Below are positions 49,098 through 56,452 of a stretch of DNA of 56,452 nucleotides, in pieces (the first letter of the stretch is position 1; the number at the start of each line of letters is the position of its first letter). The notes beneath the pieces were generated by a model. The model searched no databases. It saw nothing but the letters and a program-made list of their open reading frames with translations, and had not been told where the DNA came from. The stretch comes from Methanosphaera stadtmanae (GTDB lineage Archaea; Methanobacteriota; Methanobacteria; Methanobacteriales; Methanobacteriaceae), in assembly GCA_015062825.1 (NCBI GenBank), contig SUTR01000008.1, positions 4,505-60,956 of the forward strand, in the 5' to 3' direction. The position numbers and the translations under genes were made by a program.

Positions 49098-49446
49098 GAA
49101 TATTTTTCTTACATTGTTATGAAATAATTATTATTATATGATAATATATATTAGATATTCCAACTACAAATATCCTTACATTATATTTATACAAGTGATT
49201 ACTAAAGACTATACACACTCAAAAATTATTGCATGATAGTATATTTATCCATATTAACATCTTGTATTATGTTGGTGCTGTAAAGTTATGTTCTCTTTAA
49301 TTACAGCCTCTTTTTTTAAACTTTGATTGCCATTAAGTTGATATTTTTTTAATATTTATAAGAAAGTTTATTGAATTAAAAAATACATATACATAAATAT
49401 ATAAAAAAATTTTATCTAAAGATGTAATGTATTGGGGAATTAAAAC
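49098..49446. other. Divergent region with a stem-loop of unknown role
   Basis: This AT-rich stretch of about 350 bp lies between the methyltransferase gene and cbiD. Its only distinct feature is a 7-bp stem-loop followed by a T run at 49277-49317. I looked for the conserved core of a cobalamin riboswitch before cbiD and did not see it. Confidence 0.45.
49277..49317 (+). ncRNA. Stem-loop plus T run (possible small RNA 3' end or orphan terminator)
   Basis: GCTGTAA (49277-49283) pairs with TTACAGC (49301-49307) over a 17-base loop. Cctc and seven T follow. The nearest stop codon is far away on either strand, so unlike the other hairpins here it does not end a visible gene. It may terminate a short non-coding transcript, or be a leader element of cbiD. 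Confidence 0.3.
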
Positions 49447-50547
49447 ATGGAACATCATAAGAATTCTGAGGAAAAATCAGGAATCACTACAGGCAGTTGT
49501 GCTACAGCAGCCAGTGTTGCAGCACTTCTTACAATACTTGATAAACCACCAGTAATTGTTAACATAATCGCGCCAAAAAGTAAATTGACTGCAGATATCT
49601 ATGATACGAAGAAGATTTCAGACATAGAAGCTAAAGCAGTTGTTGAAAAACCAACATATAATGATCCTGATGTAACTCGTGGTATAAAAATAGTATCAGA
49701 AGTAACTTTAACTGATAATACAGGAGTTGTTGAAATAACCGCAGGCATAGGTGTAGGTGTTGTAACAAAACCGGGACTTCAAATACCTGTCGGAGAATTT
49801 GCAATTAATCCAGTTCCTAGAAAAATGATTTGTGAGAATGTTAAAAGATTTTTACCTGAAGATAAGGGAGCAATTGTTAAAATATCCATACCTGAAGGAA
49901 AGAAAATAGCGCCAAAAACCATGAATAGCAGACTAGGAATTATTGATGGAATATCTATACTTGGAACAACAGGTATTGCAAGGCCAATGTCCAATAAAGC
50001 ATACAAGGATTCACTTAGGGTACAGATTGATGTAGCCATAGCTAATGGATATGAGGATTTGTTATACGTACCAGGTAATATCGGTACAAGAATTGCACAT
50101 GAACATCTGAATATTGCTGAAGATGCAATTATAGAAATGAGTAACTTTGTAGGATATATGATAGAAGAAGCTGATAAAACCGGAAAAATCAATTCCATTA
50201 CATTATTTGGTCATGCAGGAAAATTAATTAAAGTTGCCGCTGGAATAACCAACACCAAACAAAGTGTTGCTGATGCAAGACGGGAAATTATGACTGCATA
50301 TACTGCACTTGTAGGTGCTAAAAGGGAAGTACTTCAGGAAATCTTCGAATGCATTACAACAGAGGATGTTATAAAAATACTTGATGAACATAATCTTACA
50401 ACAGAAGTATTTGAACTTATTGGCCAAAAGATAGAAGAGTTATGTGAACTTAAATATGACATGAAATTTAATGCCGTGATTGTTAAGATGAATGGAGATG
50501 TACTGAATCCTTCACGGATAGATAAAATCCCATTTGATTGGAAATAA
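49447..50547 (+). CDS. cbiD: Cobalt-precorrin-5B C1-methyltransferase
   Basis: The protein has 366 residues. CbiD methylates C1 of cobalt-precorrin-5B in the anaerobic cobamide pathway, which supplies the corrinoid cofactors for MtaC and Mtr. The family-typical N-terminus SGITTGSCATAASVAALL is clear, with DVTRGIKIVSEV, GIGVGVVTKPGLQIPVGEFAINPVPR (first part) and LFGHAGKLIKVAAGI later. A TTGGGGA site precedes the ATG. It starts a run of five plus-strand genes (to 54598) with short gaps, an unusual mixture of cofactor, glycosylation and DNA repair functions. Confidence 0.94.
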   Translation: MEHHKNSEEKSGITTGSCATAASVAALLTILDKPPVIVNIIAPKSKLTADIYDTKKISDIEAKAVVEKPTYNDPDVTRGIKIVSEVTLTDNTGVVEITAGIGVGVVTKPGLQIPVGEFAINPVPRKMICENVKRFLPEDKGAIVKISIPEGKKIAPKTMNSRLGIIDGISILGTTGIARPMSNKAYKDSLRVQIDVAIANGYEDLLYVPGNIGTRIAHEHLNIAEDAIIEMSNFVGYMIEEADKTGKINSITLFGHAGKLIKVAAGITNTKQSVADARREIMTAYTALVGAKREVLQEIFECITTEDVIKILDEHNLTTEVFELIGQKIEELCELKYDMKFNAVIVKMNGDVLNPSRIDKIPFDWK

Positions 50548-50567
50548 TTAATAGATGTGTATTTACC

Positions 50568-51635
50568 ATGAATATCTGCATTATAGGACAATATCCTCCA
50601 CAAGTTGGTGGTATTGCAACTTATACAAATTCTCTAAGAGAAGAATTAATCAAAGAAGGACACAACGTTTATGTATTAACATATCCTCAAAATTGTTCAA
50701 GAAAGGATAATGTTTTTGAGGCAAATGTTGTGAATGTCCCCGTCATTAGAGGATTAAGTTTTATACTATCATCATATAGAAAGCTAATGCGTATTATTGA
50801 TGAGTATGATATTGACATAGTACATTCAAACTACATTCTCCCACCCGGATTGGTTGCAGTATTAACCAAACGAAAGAAGGATGTTAAAATTATAGTAAGT
50901 GTTCATGGAAGTGACATAAATATCCTACCTAACAATAAAATACTTAAACCTATAATAAAGTATACTCTTAAGCATGCAGACAATATATATTTTGTAAGCA
51001 AACAACTGCAAAAAAAGGCAGATAAGCTAGACATCAAGAACCTGGAAAAAAAATCATATATAACCCCAAATACAGTTAATACAAACAAGTTCAATCCAAC
51101 AAATACAGAACACCAGTTAAAACAAAGATATGAAAAACCAATCGTAATGTTTATAGGAAATCTTGTAAAACAAAAAGGACTTACATACTTGCTAGAGGCT
51201 AAAATGAATGCCGAAAGTGACTATGTCCTATTAATATATGGAGAGGGAAATGAAAAAACAACACTCACAAAACAAATCAAAGAACACAACATAAAAGATG
51301 TATATTTAATGGGAAAAACTACAACACCAGAAAAGATAATACCTGAATCAGACATAATGGTATTGCCATCCGTATCTGAAGGAGCCAGTATCGTAGCATT
51401 AGAAAGTATGTCCTGTGCAAAAGCATTCATATCAACAGATGTAGGAAATATTAAAGACATTATAAAAAATTATGAAAACGGAGTAATAGTACCTGCAAAA
51501 GATTCACAAGAATTATCCCATGCCATAGACAAATTAGTTAATGATAAAGAATTAAGAACAAGAATTGGAGAAAATGCAAGAAAAAATATAATTGAAAAAT
51601 ATTCAAAGATGAATATCCCATACCTTAATGAATAA
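50568..51635 (+). CDS. Glycosyltransferase family 4
   Basis: The protein has 355 residues with a GT-B fold. The N-terminal domain starts MNICIIGQYPPQVGGIATYT with the glycine-rich acceptor loop, IVHSNYILPPG and VSVHGSDINI. The C-terminal nucleotide-sugar domain has MFIGNLVKQKGLTYLLEA and the E-x7-E signature in SEGASIVALESMSCAKA, with the retaining-GT4 pattern. The donor and acceptor (cell-surface glycan or lipid) are unknown. ATG 50568 is chosen by alignment to the family N-terminus; upstream in-frame codons overlap cbiD. It lies 20 bp after cbiD. Confidence 0.9.
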   Translation: MNICIIGQYPPQVGGIATYTNSLREELIKEGHNVYVLTYPQNCSRKDNVFEANVVNVPVIRGLSFILSSYRKLMRIIDEYDIDIVHSNYILPPGLVAVLTKRKKDVKIIVSVHGSDINILPNNKILKPIIKYTLKHADNIYFVSKQLQKKADKLDIKNLEKKSYITPNTVNTNKFNPTNTEHQLKQRYEKPIVMFIGNLVKQKGLTYLLEAKMNAESDYVLLIYGEGNEKTTLTKQIKEHNIKDVYLMGKTTTPEKIIPESDIMVLPSVSEGASIVALESMSCAKAFISTDVGNIKDIIKNYENGVIVPAKDSQELSHAIDKLVNDKELRTRIGENARKNIIEKYSKMNIPYLNE

Positions 51636-51674
51636 CTCACATAGACTTAATCAAAAAGAATAGGAGTGTTAATA

Positions 51675-53759
51675 GTGGTTACAATAGATCCCAATATAGA
51701 AGAAATAATGAATAAATGCTATCCTTTTATTAAAGAATACAATCCAGCACAACAGGCTGTTATTGATTCAGGATATCTTGAAACAGACAATAACATGATA
51801 ATATCCATACCTACTGCAAGTGGAAAAACTGTTTTAGGAGTTCTTGCAGCATTAAAAGTACTCCTACAGGGAGGTAAAGTAGTATATGCAGTACCATTAA
51901 TCTCACTACAAAATGAAAAATATAAGGAATTCAAAGTATTTGAAGAATTTGGATTTAAAGTTGGTAAACATCCACGAAGTTCAGATATTTCAGTAATGGT
52001 ATTTGAATCATTTGACGCACTAACCCGTTTTTCATTAAATATATTACATGAGATAGATCTTGTAGTAATTGATGAATTTCATATGATAGGTGATTATTCA
52101 CGTGGTCCAACAATTGAATGTGCAATAACACGTATAAAAGAACAGAACAAATCCATGAGAATAATTGCACTATCTGCAACTTTACAAAATATGGATGAAA
52201 TGGCTCATTGGTTAGAGGCAGATGTTGTAACTCATGATTATCGTCCAGTACCACTACACAAAGAAGTATTATGTGCAGAAGAATATTCAACAAAGGATAA
52301 AAATAACCTTGTTTATAAATTATTAAATGACAGTCTGAATGATTCATCACAAATGCTTACTTTTGTATCAACCAGACGATTTACAGAATCATTAGCATCA
52401 AATATGGCAAAAAAGATTGAAAAACATATACCTGAGGGAAAAAAGGAAATCTTCAAAAGTATTGCAGAAGAAATACTTGAAGTTCCAAAACGTAGAAATA
52501 GCCAGCCAACAGAAGTGTGTAAAAAATTAGCCGATTGTATAGAAAATGGAATAGCATTTCATCATGCAGGATTATTTGACCGTCAAAAGGAAATTATTGA
52601 AGAAGAGTTTGTAAATGGAAATTTACTCATGATTACCGCTACCCCTAGCCTAATGTATGGAGTGAACCTGCCATCAAAAAGAGTAGTTATACGAGATTAT
52701 AATCGCTGGACAGACCAAGGCCAGACCAACATACCAGTATTTGACTATGAACAGATGTCCGGACGTGCAGGACGTCCAGGATTTGATACTGAAGGATACT
52801 CATATCTACTTGCAAAAACATATGATGAAGCATTCAACCTTGATGACTATTATGTACATGGAGAAATTGAAGTAACAAATTCCAAATTAATAGACAATGA
52901 AGATGCAGTATTAAAACAGATAATTACCCAAATATCCAGTGGTTTTGCAAAGGATTTGGATGACTTAATAGATTTCTTCAATAAGACATTTTATGGATTT
53001 CAAATATCACATACTTATAATACCATGAGCTTTGGATTTTCTGATGAATCGATAAAATATGAAATATCCAATGCATTAGAATACCTAATTCAAAATGGAA
53101 TTATAAGAATATCCCCTTCAGGACTTCAAACAACCCCATTTGGAACTTTAATATCAAAAAGCAATTATGCAGTTAAAACTGCGGTCAAACTTAAAGATTA
53201 TAGTACTATGACCAGTAATGAATTTAACATAGCATCATTGATTTATGAAATATCCAAAACAAAAGATATGCCAAGAATAAATACCAAATTTAAATCCAAC
53301 AAGGAGAATATTAAAGATGTATTAAGCTCTAAGGGAGTATATGTAAGTTTTGTACAGAATGATGAAGCAACTGCTGCAAGTCTCCTAGAATGGATTAATG
53401 AAAGAAGAGAATATGAAATTGAAAACTATCTGAAAGTTTATGCAGCATCCACAAGACGTGCTAGTTATGAAGCAGCAAATCTTGTTAAATATTACTATGA
53501 AATCTGTGACATATTAGGAAACTATAAATACCTTCCAGAGATAGATAAACTTAGTTCAAGATTATATTATGGTGTGAAAGAAGAACTATTGCCATTAGTA
53601 ATTGGTATTAAACGTTTAGGACGTCAACGTGCTAGAATCTTAATCAATACTTTTGGAAAAAACATCAAATATGCAACAGCAGATGATTTAATGCATGTTG
53701 AGGGTATTGGTCCGAAGACTGCCGAGAATATTATTGAATTTTATAACAGGGAGAATTAA
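51675..53759 (+). CDS. hel308: Hel308-type (Ski2-like) DNA helicase
   Basis: The protein has about 694 residues. It is an archaeal superfamily 2 helicase acting 3'-5' at stalled forks. Motifs are Q-motif YNPAQQAVI, motif I PTASGKTVLG (about residue 47), DEFH box VVIDEFHMIGDYSRGP, motif III LSATLQNMDE, motif V region ATPSLMYGVNLPSKRV and motif VI QMSGRAGRPGFD. The C-terminal helix-hairpin-helix is RLGRQRARILINTFG and VEGIGPKTAENII. The start is placed at GTG 51675, 8 nt after AGGAG; the GTG at 51666 lies within or next to that site. It follows the glycosyltransferase by 39 bp and precedes DUF2115 by 4 bp. Confidence 0.94.
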   Translation: MVTIDPNIEEIMNKCYPFIKEYNPAQQAVIDSGYLETDNNMIISIPTASGKTVLGVLAALKVLLQGGKVVYAVPLISLQNEKYKEFKVFEEFGFKVGKHPRSSDISVMVFESFDALTRFSLNILHEIDLVVIDEFHMIGDYSRGPTIECAITRIKEQNKSMRIIALSATLQNMDEMAHWLEADVVTHDYRPVPLHKEVLCAEEYSTKDKNNLVYKLLNDSLNDSSQMLTFVSTRRFTESLASNMAKKIEKHIPEGKKEIFKSIAEEILEVPKRRNSQPTEVCKKLADCIENGIAFHHAGLFDRQKEIIEEEFVNGNLLMITATPSLMYGVNLPSKRVVIRDYNRWTDQGQTNIPVFDYEQMSGRAGRPGFDTEGYSYLLAKTYDEAFNLDDYYVHGEIEVTNSKLIDNEDAVLKQIITQISSGFAKDLDDLIDFFNKTFYGFQISHTYNTMSFGFSDESIKYEISNALEYLIQNGIIRISPSGLQTTPFGTLISKSNYAVKTAVKLKDYSTMTSNEFNIASLIYEISKTKDMPRINTKFKSNKENIKDVLSSKGVYVSFVQNDEATAASLLEWINERREYEIENYLKVYAASTRRASYEAANLVKYYYEICDILGNYKYLPEIDKLSSRLYYGVKEELLPLVIGIKRLGRQRARILINTFGKNIKYATADDLMHVEGIGPKTAENIIEFYNREN

Positions 53760-53763
53760 GAAA

Positions 53764-54252
53764 ATGATAAACTTTGATGATAATCTAAGTTATAATCATT
53801 TGAAAAAAATATTACAGGATGAGGTAAAAAAAGTAAACATTGATCAATTATATGAAATTACATATAAATTTAATGAGGATATGAAATATTTACCCAGGGA
53901 ATATAAAAAAAGTTATACAGAATCCATTTTAAAGGTTATCTTAAGTCGTTTTATCCGTTTGAAGAATGATGAAAGTTTTTATGATGGATTCTTAAATGAT
54001 GATGAGAAAAAAAATGTGCAAGAATTAATAAATAAAGACAAAGATAATATTACATATATATTAAACATTACTGTAATATATGCTAGTATATTTCTTAAAG
54101 AACCTATTCATCTTCCAGGAACTATATTTCCAGGACAAAAAAGCATATATGCAGAAGGACAAGAATATTATTGTCCAATAAAAAAATATCATCTTAACAA
54201 TAAAGATGCCCTATGTAAATATTGTATTGCTATTGCCTATGATGGTGATTAA
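53764..54252 (+). CDS. DUF2115/UPF0305 family protein
   Basis: The protein has 162 residues. The helical N-terminal two-thirds lead to a conserved C-terminal segment with IHLPGTIFPGQKSIY, YYCPIKKYHLNNKDALCKYC and three cysteines (YYCP, LCKYC) that look like a metal-binding knuckle. Such proteins are restricted to methanogenic archaea, mostly Methanobacteriales, and have no known function. ATG 53764, 4 bp after the hel308 stop and behind AGGGAG, is preferred over an upstream in-frame start inside hel308. It is co-transcribed with hel308, so a DNA-related role is possible. Confidence 0.8.
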   Translation: MINFDDNLSYNHLKKILQDEVKKVNIDQLYEITYKFNEDMKYLPREYKKSYTESILKVILSRFIRLKNDESFYDGFLNDDEKKNVQELINKDKDNITYILNITVIYASIFLKEPIHLPGTIFPGQKSIYAEGQEYYCPIKKYHLNNKDALCKYCIAIAYDGD

Positions 54253-54253
54253 A

Positions 54254-54598
54254 ATGAAAAAAGATGAAATATTATATAAAAGAATAGAAGCTAACAAAAA
54301 ACTTCATGAAAAAATAGTAAATGACAATCTAAGAAACTTAAATGATAAGTTAAAATCGGAAAAATACTCTGTCGAATCACTAGTAAAAGAAAGTTCACTT
54401 GGTGACACATATCATGACCTAATAGACAAAAAGGATCTATTAAACTCAGAATTACATAGCAATATTAACAAAACATACCATAGCATAGATGTTGAATTAT
54501 ATAAATTGGAAAAAAAAATCGACGGAAAAGCTAGACTATTAAATTATAACTTTGAAAAAAAGAAAAATAAAATTTTTGATGAAATAAAATATCATTAA
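54254..54598 (+). CDS. Small coiled-coil protein, unknown
   Basis: The protein has 114 residues, mostly charged helix (Lys, Glu, Asn, Leu), with no membrane segment or cysteine. It starts MKKDEILYKRIEANKKLHEK, with a coiled-coil-like middle and end. The ATG at 54254 follows GGTGAT, which overlaps the end of the DUF2115 gene, so translation is probably coupled. It is the last gene of the cbiD-to-54598 run, and its stop codon lies within a strong hairpin followed by a T run. Confidence 0.7.
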   Translation: MKKDEILYKRIEANKKLHEKIVNDNLRNLNDKLKSEKYSVESLVKESSLGDTYHDLIDKKDLLNSELHSNINKTYHSIDVELYKLEKKIDGKARLLNYNFEKKKNKIFDEIKYH

Positions 54599-54620
54599 TA
54601 TTTTTCATCAACTTTTTTTT
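54578..54620 (+). terminator. Hairpin spanning a stop codon plus T tract
   Basis: GATGAA (54578-54583) pairs with TTCATC (54604-54609), with an inner AAATAT/ATATTT stem. The TAA (54596-54598) is at the loop. Eight T begin at 54612. Confidence 0.68.
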
Positions 54621-54663
54621 AGATAATGAATTTGAATTGCTTGTTTATGAATTTATTATAGAA

Positions 54664-54966
54664 TTATCCTCCACCAACAGCGTTATCGCCCATTTCAGAA
54701 CCTAAACTTCTGTTAATTTTTTCATGTAAATCTTCTACAGTTAATTCTTCGCTATCATTGCTGGTAGTTTTTATGTATTTTTCATCGGTCAATTCAATAT
54801 TTTCAGTATTGTACCATAATTTAGTTAATTCATCATATGCAATTAGAACCCAAGAACCATTTTCATCAGTTTTAGTATCCAGTACTTCACCTGTAGTTCC
54901 AACTCTTGTATATATAACATATGATCCTATGTCTATTTGACGTCCATGCTTATCTTCAACTGACAT
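54664..54966 (-). CDS. DUF2098 family protein
   Basis: The protein has 100 residues. A small beta-rich N-terminal domain (GRQIDIGSYVIYTRVGTTGE, SWVLIAYDELTKLWYN) resembles SH3-like/KOW folds, and an acidic C-terminal helix follows. This is a short archaeal family of unknown function. ATG 54966 (MSVEDKHGRQ) is chosen because AGGAG lies 8 nt before it; the upstream GTG (54975) is next to that site. It ends in GDNAVGGG. It lies downstream of the Sua5 gene on the same strand in reading order (33 bp after its stop). Confidence 0.75.
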   Translation of the reverse strand: MSVEDKHGRQIDIGSYVIYTRVGTTGEVLDTKTDENGSWVLIAYDELTKLWYNTENIELTDEKYIKTTSNDSEELTVEDLHEKINRSLGSEMGDNAVGGG

Positions 54967-54999
54967 TACATACACTCCTTTAATAATATATAGAAATGA

Positions 55000-55617
55000 T
55001 TAATATAAATTAATTTCCAAAATCTCATTCAATATTTTTTCATCATATACTCCCTTTCTTATTATTGAAGGATATTCAGTAGTTAAATCTATTATTGTAG
55101 ATGATCCATTATCCAATATTCCTGCATCAATATAACAATTTATATTGTCCCCCAATTGATTTACTATATCATTAATATTATCCGATGTTGTTTTACCAGA
55201 AATATTTGCACTTGTACTTGTTATTGGATAATATTTTGTAAGATAGGAACAAATCCTATTATCAGGTATTCTTACGCCAATTTTATCTGAATTTGCTGTT
55301 AACTTATCTGATATACCTTCCTTCTTTTTTAAAAGTAAGGTGTATGGTCCGGGAAGTAATTTATTTACCATATCATCTATGACTTCATTGCTTTGTGCAA
55401 CCTGCTTTAACTGATTGATATCATGAACACATACAGATAATGGCTTATCATATGTTCGATTTTTAATATCATAAACCTTCATTATAGCATTTTGATTATG
55501 AATATCAGCACCAATGCCATATATAGTATCCGTTGGATAAACAATGACTCCACCATCAGATAAGTCATTAATTATATCATCCAATTGATTCTTTGAAGGA
55601 TTTTTAATAATTTTCAT
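55000..55617 (-). CDS. Threonylcarbamoyl-AMP synthase (Sua5/YrdC)
   Basis: The protein has 205 residues, the short YrdC-type length without the extra C-terminal Sua5 domain. It makes threonylcarbamoyl-AMP from threonine, bicarbonate and ATP for t6A at tRNA position 37. Motifs are VIYPTDTIYGIGAD, NRTYDKPLSVCVHD (the K-x-R/K-P-L pocket), PGPYTLLLKK and TSTSANISGK. There is only a weak ribosome-binding sequence before ATG 55617. It is divergent from the phosphatidyltransferase gene with a shared 79-bp promoter region, and DUF2098 follows. Confidence 0.92.
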   Translation of the reverse strand: MKIIKNPSKNQLDDIINDLSDGGVIVYPTDTIYGIGADIHNQNAIMKVYDIKNRTYDKPLSVCVHDINQLKQVAQSNEVIDDMVNKLLPGPYTLLLKKKEGISDKLTANSDKIGVRIPDNRICSYLTKYYPITSTSANISGKTTSDNINDIVNQLGDNINCYIDAGILDNGSSTIIDLTTEYPSIIRKGVYDEKILNEILEINLY

Positions 55618-55657
55618 GTTATCAATATTTGTTATTTTTTTTACTTTAGAAAAACAA

Positions 55658-55673
55658 TATATAAATATATATA
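55658..55673 (+). promoter_or_regulatory. TATA element of the phosphatidyltransferase gene
   Basis: Tatataaatatatata lies 24-39 bp before ATG 55697. At the normal TATA-to-start distance, transcription would begin at or just before the ATG, so the mRNA is probably leaderless, in keeping with the lack of a ribosome binding site. Confidence 0.5.
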
Positions 55674-55696
55674 ACTCAATTTATAAATAGAATATC

Positions 55697-56275
55697 ATGC
55701 TGAATGACAAATTACGACCACAAACAAATAAGATTACCGGTGATATGGTGGAGAATATCAATATCAATCCTAATATCGTTACAATCATAGGATTATTGAT
55801 TAGTATTTTCTCAGGAGTTCTGTATGCATCAGGTAATTTGGGTGCAGGTGCCCTATTTATAATTATTAGCGGATTTTGTGATATGATAGATGGAGCCATA
55901 GCTCGTAAACAAAATCGTAAAACAAGATTTGGTGGATTTTTAGACTCTACTTGTGACCGTTTTGCAGATGCTGCTATAATAATAGGTATAATGTATAGTG
56001 GATATGTTGATCCTATTTTAGGTGCTCTAGCAATACATGCATCTTTAACAGTGAGTTATGTTCGTTCAAAAGCAGAAAATGAAGGAATTAAATGTACCGT
56101 AGGAATTGCAGAAAGAGCTGAAAGATTATTAATAATAGTTGTAGGTTCAGTAATTGCTGCTCTCTTAGGTGGTTCACATAACATAATGTTTTTAACTATG
56201 GCAGTATTAACCATCTTAAGTTATATTACCGTAATTCAAAGAGTACATCATGTTTTGATTTCATTAGAGGAATAA
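55697..56275 (+). CDS. CDP-alcohol phosphatidyltransferase (archaetidylinositol-phosphate-synthase-like)
   Basis: The protein has 192 residues with about five membrane segments. The CDP-alcohol transferase motif D-G-x2-A-R-x8-G-x3-D-x3-D is complete in IDGAIARKQNRKTRFGGFLDSTCDRFAD. Length and N-terminus (NINPNIVTIIGLLIS) fit the archaetidylinositol phosphate synthase of Methanobacteriales, which joins CDP-archaeol to inositol-1-phosphate. Related headgroup transferases cannot be excluded. It faces away from the Sua5 gene and is preceded by a TATA element only about 25 bp from the ATG. Confidence 0.9.
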   Translation: MLNDKLRPQTNKITGDMVENININPNIVTIIGLLISIFSGVLYASGNLGAGALFIIISGFCDMIDGAIARKQNRKTRFGGFLDSTCDRFADAAIIIGIMYSGYVDPILGALAIHASLTVSYVRSKAENEGIKCTVGIAERAERLLIIVVGSVIAALLGGSHNIMFLTMAVLTILSYITVIQRVHHVLISLEE

Positions 56276-56452
56276 ACATCTATTTATTATTTTTTTATTA
56301 AATGAAACTAATTTCTAAATTAGGTACCATTATATATTAATTATAATAGAACCCATCTTTTTTATTTTTATTTTTTTTATCAATACTTATTTTTAGCAAG
56401 ATAATCAAAGAGTTGAATTAAACAATGAAAACATATAATACCATAATTATTG
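56276..56452. other. Terminal intergenic sequence
   Basis: This AT-rich sequence has a T-rich stretch just after the phosphatidyltransferase stop (around 56288-56298) and again at about 56355-56380, suited to transcription termination. No gene is seen before the window ends. Confidence 0.4.

Noticed and set aside
49098-49446. Cobalamin riboswitch before cbiD
   Set aside because: I saw no conserved B12-box-like core, only one simple stem-loop. Archaea rarely use this riboswitch.

Overview
The window is a very AT-rich archaeal chromosome segment from a methanogen of the order Methanobacteriales, most likely a Methanosphaera-type methylotroph. The evidence is a pair of methanol-type methylcobamide:CoM methyltransferase (MtaA) genes, soluble HdrABC, a cyclic 2,3-diphosphoglycerate synthetase, two thermosome subunits, an HMf-type histone, ribosomal protein S17e, a GHMP-type shikimate kinase, archaeal HMG-CoA synthase/thiolase, a Hel308 helicase, an archaetidylinositol-phosphate-synthase-like enzyme and a huge adhesin-like surface protein. 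Ribosome binding sites match GGAGGTGAT, often only as GGTGAT or GTGAT. Several apparent GTG starts are really the GTG inside this site, and I moved those starts downstream.

Layout. 1-4604 (minus) is the N-terminal part of a giant secreted adhesin made of Cna-B-like modules; it runs off the left edge. 4605-12513 is an accessory and methylotrophy block: a chloramphenicol-acetyltransferase-like protein, two divergent winged-helix regulators of the FilR1/Msr (DUF1724) type, an intact IS4-type insertion sequence with recognisable ends, and two tandem mtaA genes. 13124-15366 holds five small orphan genes. 15414-21542 carries aspS, hisD, a thermosome gene and the cDPG synthetase gene. 21861-21968 is a 35-residue, very basic microprotein. 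22033-28178 has a UvrD-like helicase and an unusual hdrCBA operon. 28400-30951 has cysS, its tRNA-Cys, a histone and a SmtB/CadC-type metal sensor. 31011-35029 holds a secreted membrane-anchored protein, the mevalonate-entry genes (HMG-CoA synthase and thiolase) and an orphan. 35382-41337 has a second thermosome gene, a 1146-residue coiled-coil protein and a PAP2 phosphatase. 41380-47143 holds the aspartate-to-lysine genes lysC-dapA-dapB-asd, then S17e, chorismate mutase and shikimate kinase. 47288-56275 has two small CPHC redox proteins, a 30-residue membrane microprotein, a methyltransferase, a plus-strand run cbiD-glycosyltransferase-hel308-DUF2115-coiled coil, DUF2098, the Sua5/YrdC enzyme and a CDP-alcohol phosphatidyltransferase.

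How the genes fit together. MtaA moves methyl groups from a methyl-corrinoid protein to coenzyme M, HdrABC regenerates CoM-SH and CoB-SH from the heterodisulfide, and CbiD helps build the corrinoid that methanol use needs. FilR1/Msr-type regulators are known to control methyltransferase genes in Methanosarcina, so their closeness to mtaA is suggestive.

The most notable signals are: (a) inverted repeats that span or closely flank stop codons and are followed by a T tract, at about 15 gene ends on both strands; (b) a 25-bp element (23/25 identical) plus a 16-bp identical promoter core shared by the two thermosome genes 17 kb apart, with the 25-bp element in opposite orientations; (c) an hdrCBA operon whose HdrA carries a C-terminal MvhD-like domain that has lost all its cluster cysteines and whose HdrB has a His in place of a CCG-motif Cys; (d) two unlisted microproteins; (e) an HMG-CoA synthase/thiolase pair with no adjacent DUF35 gene.
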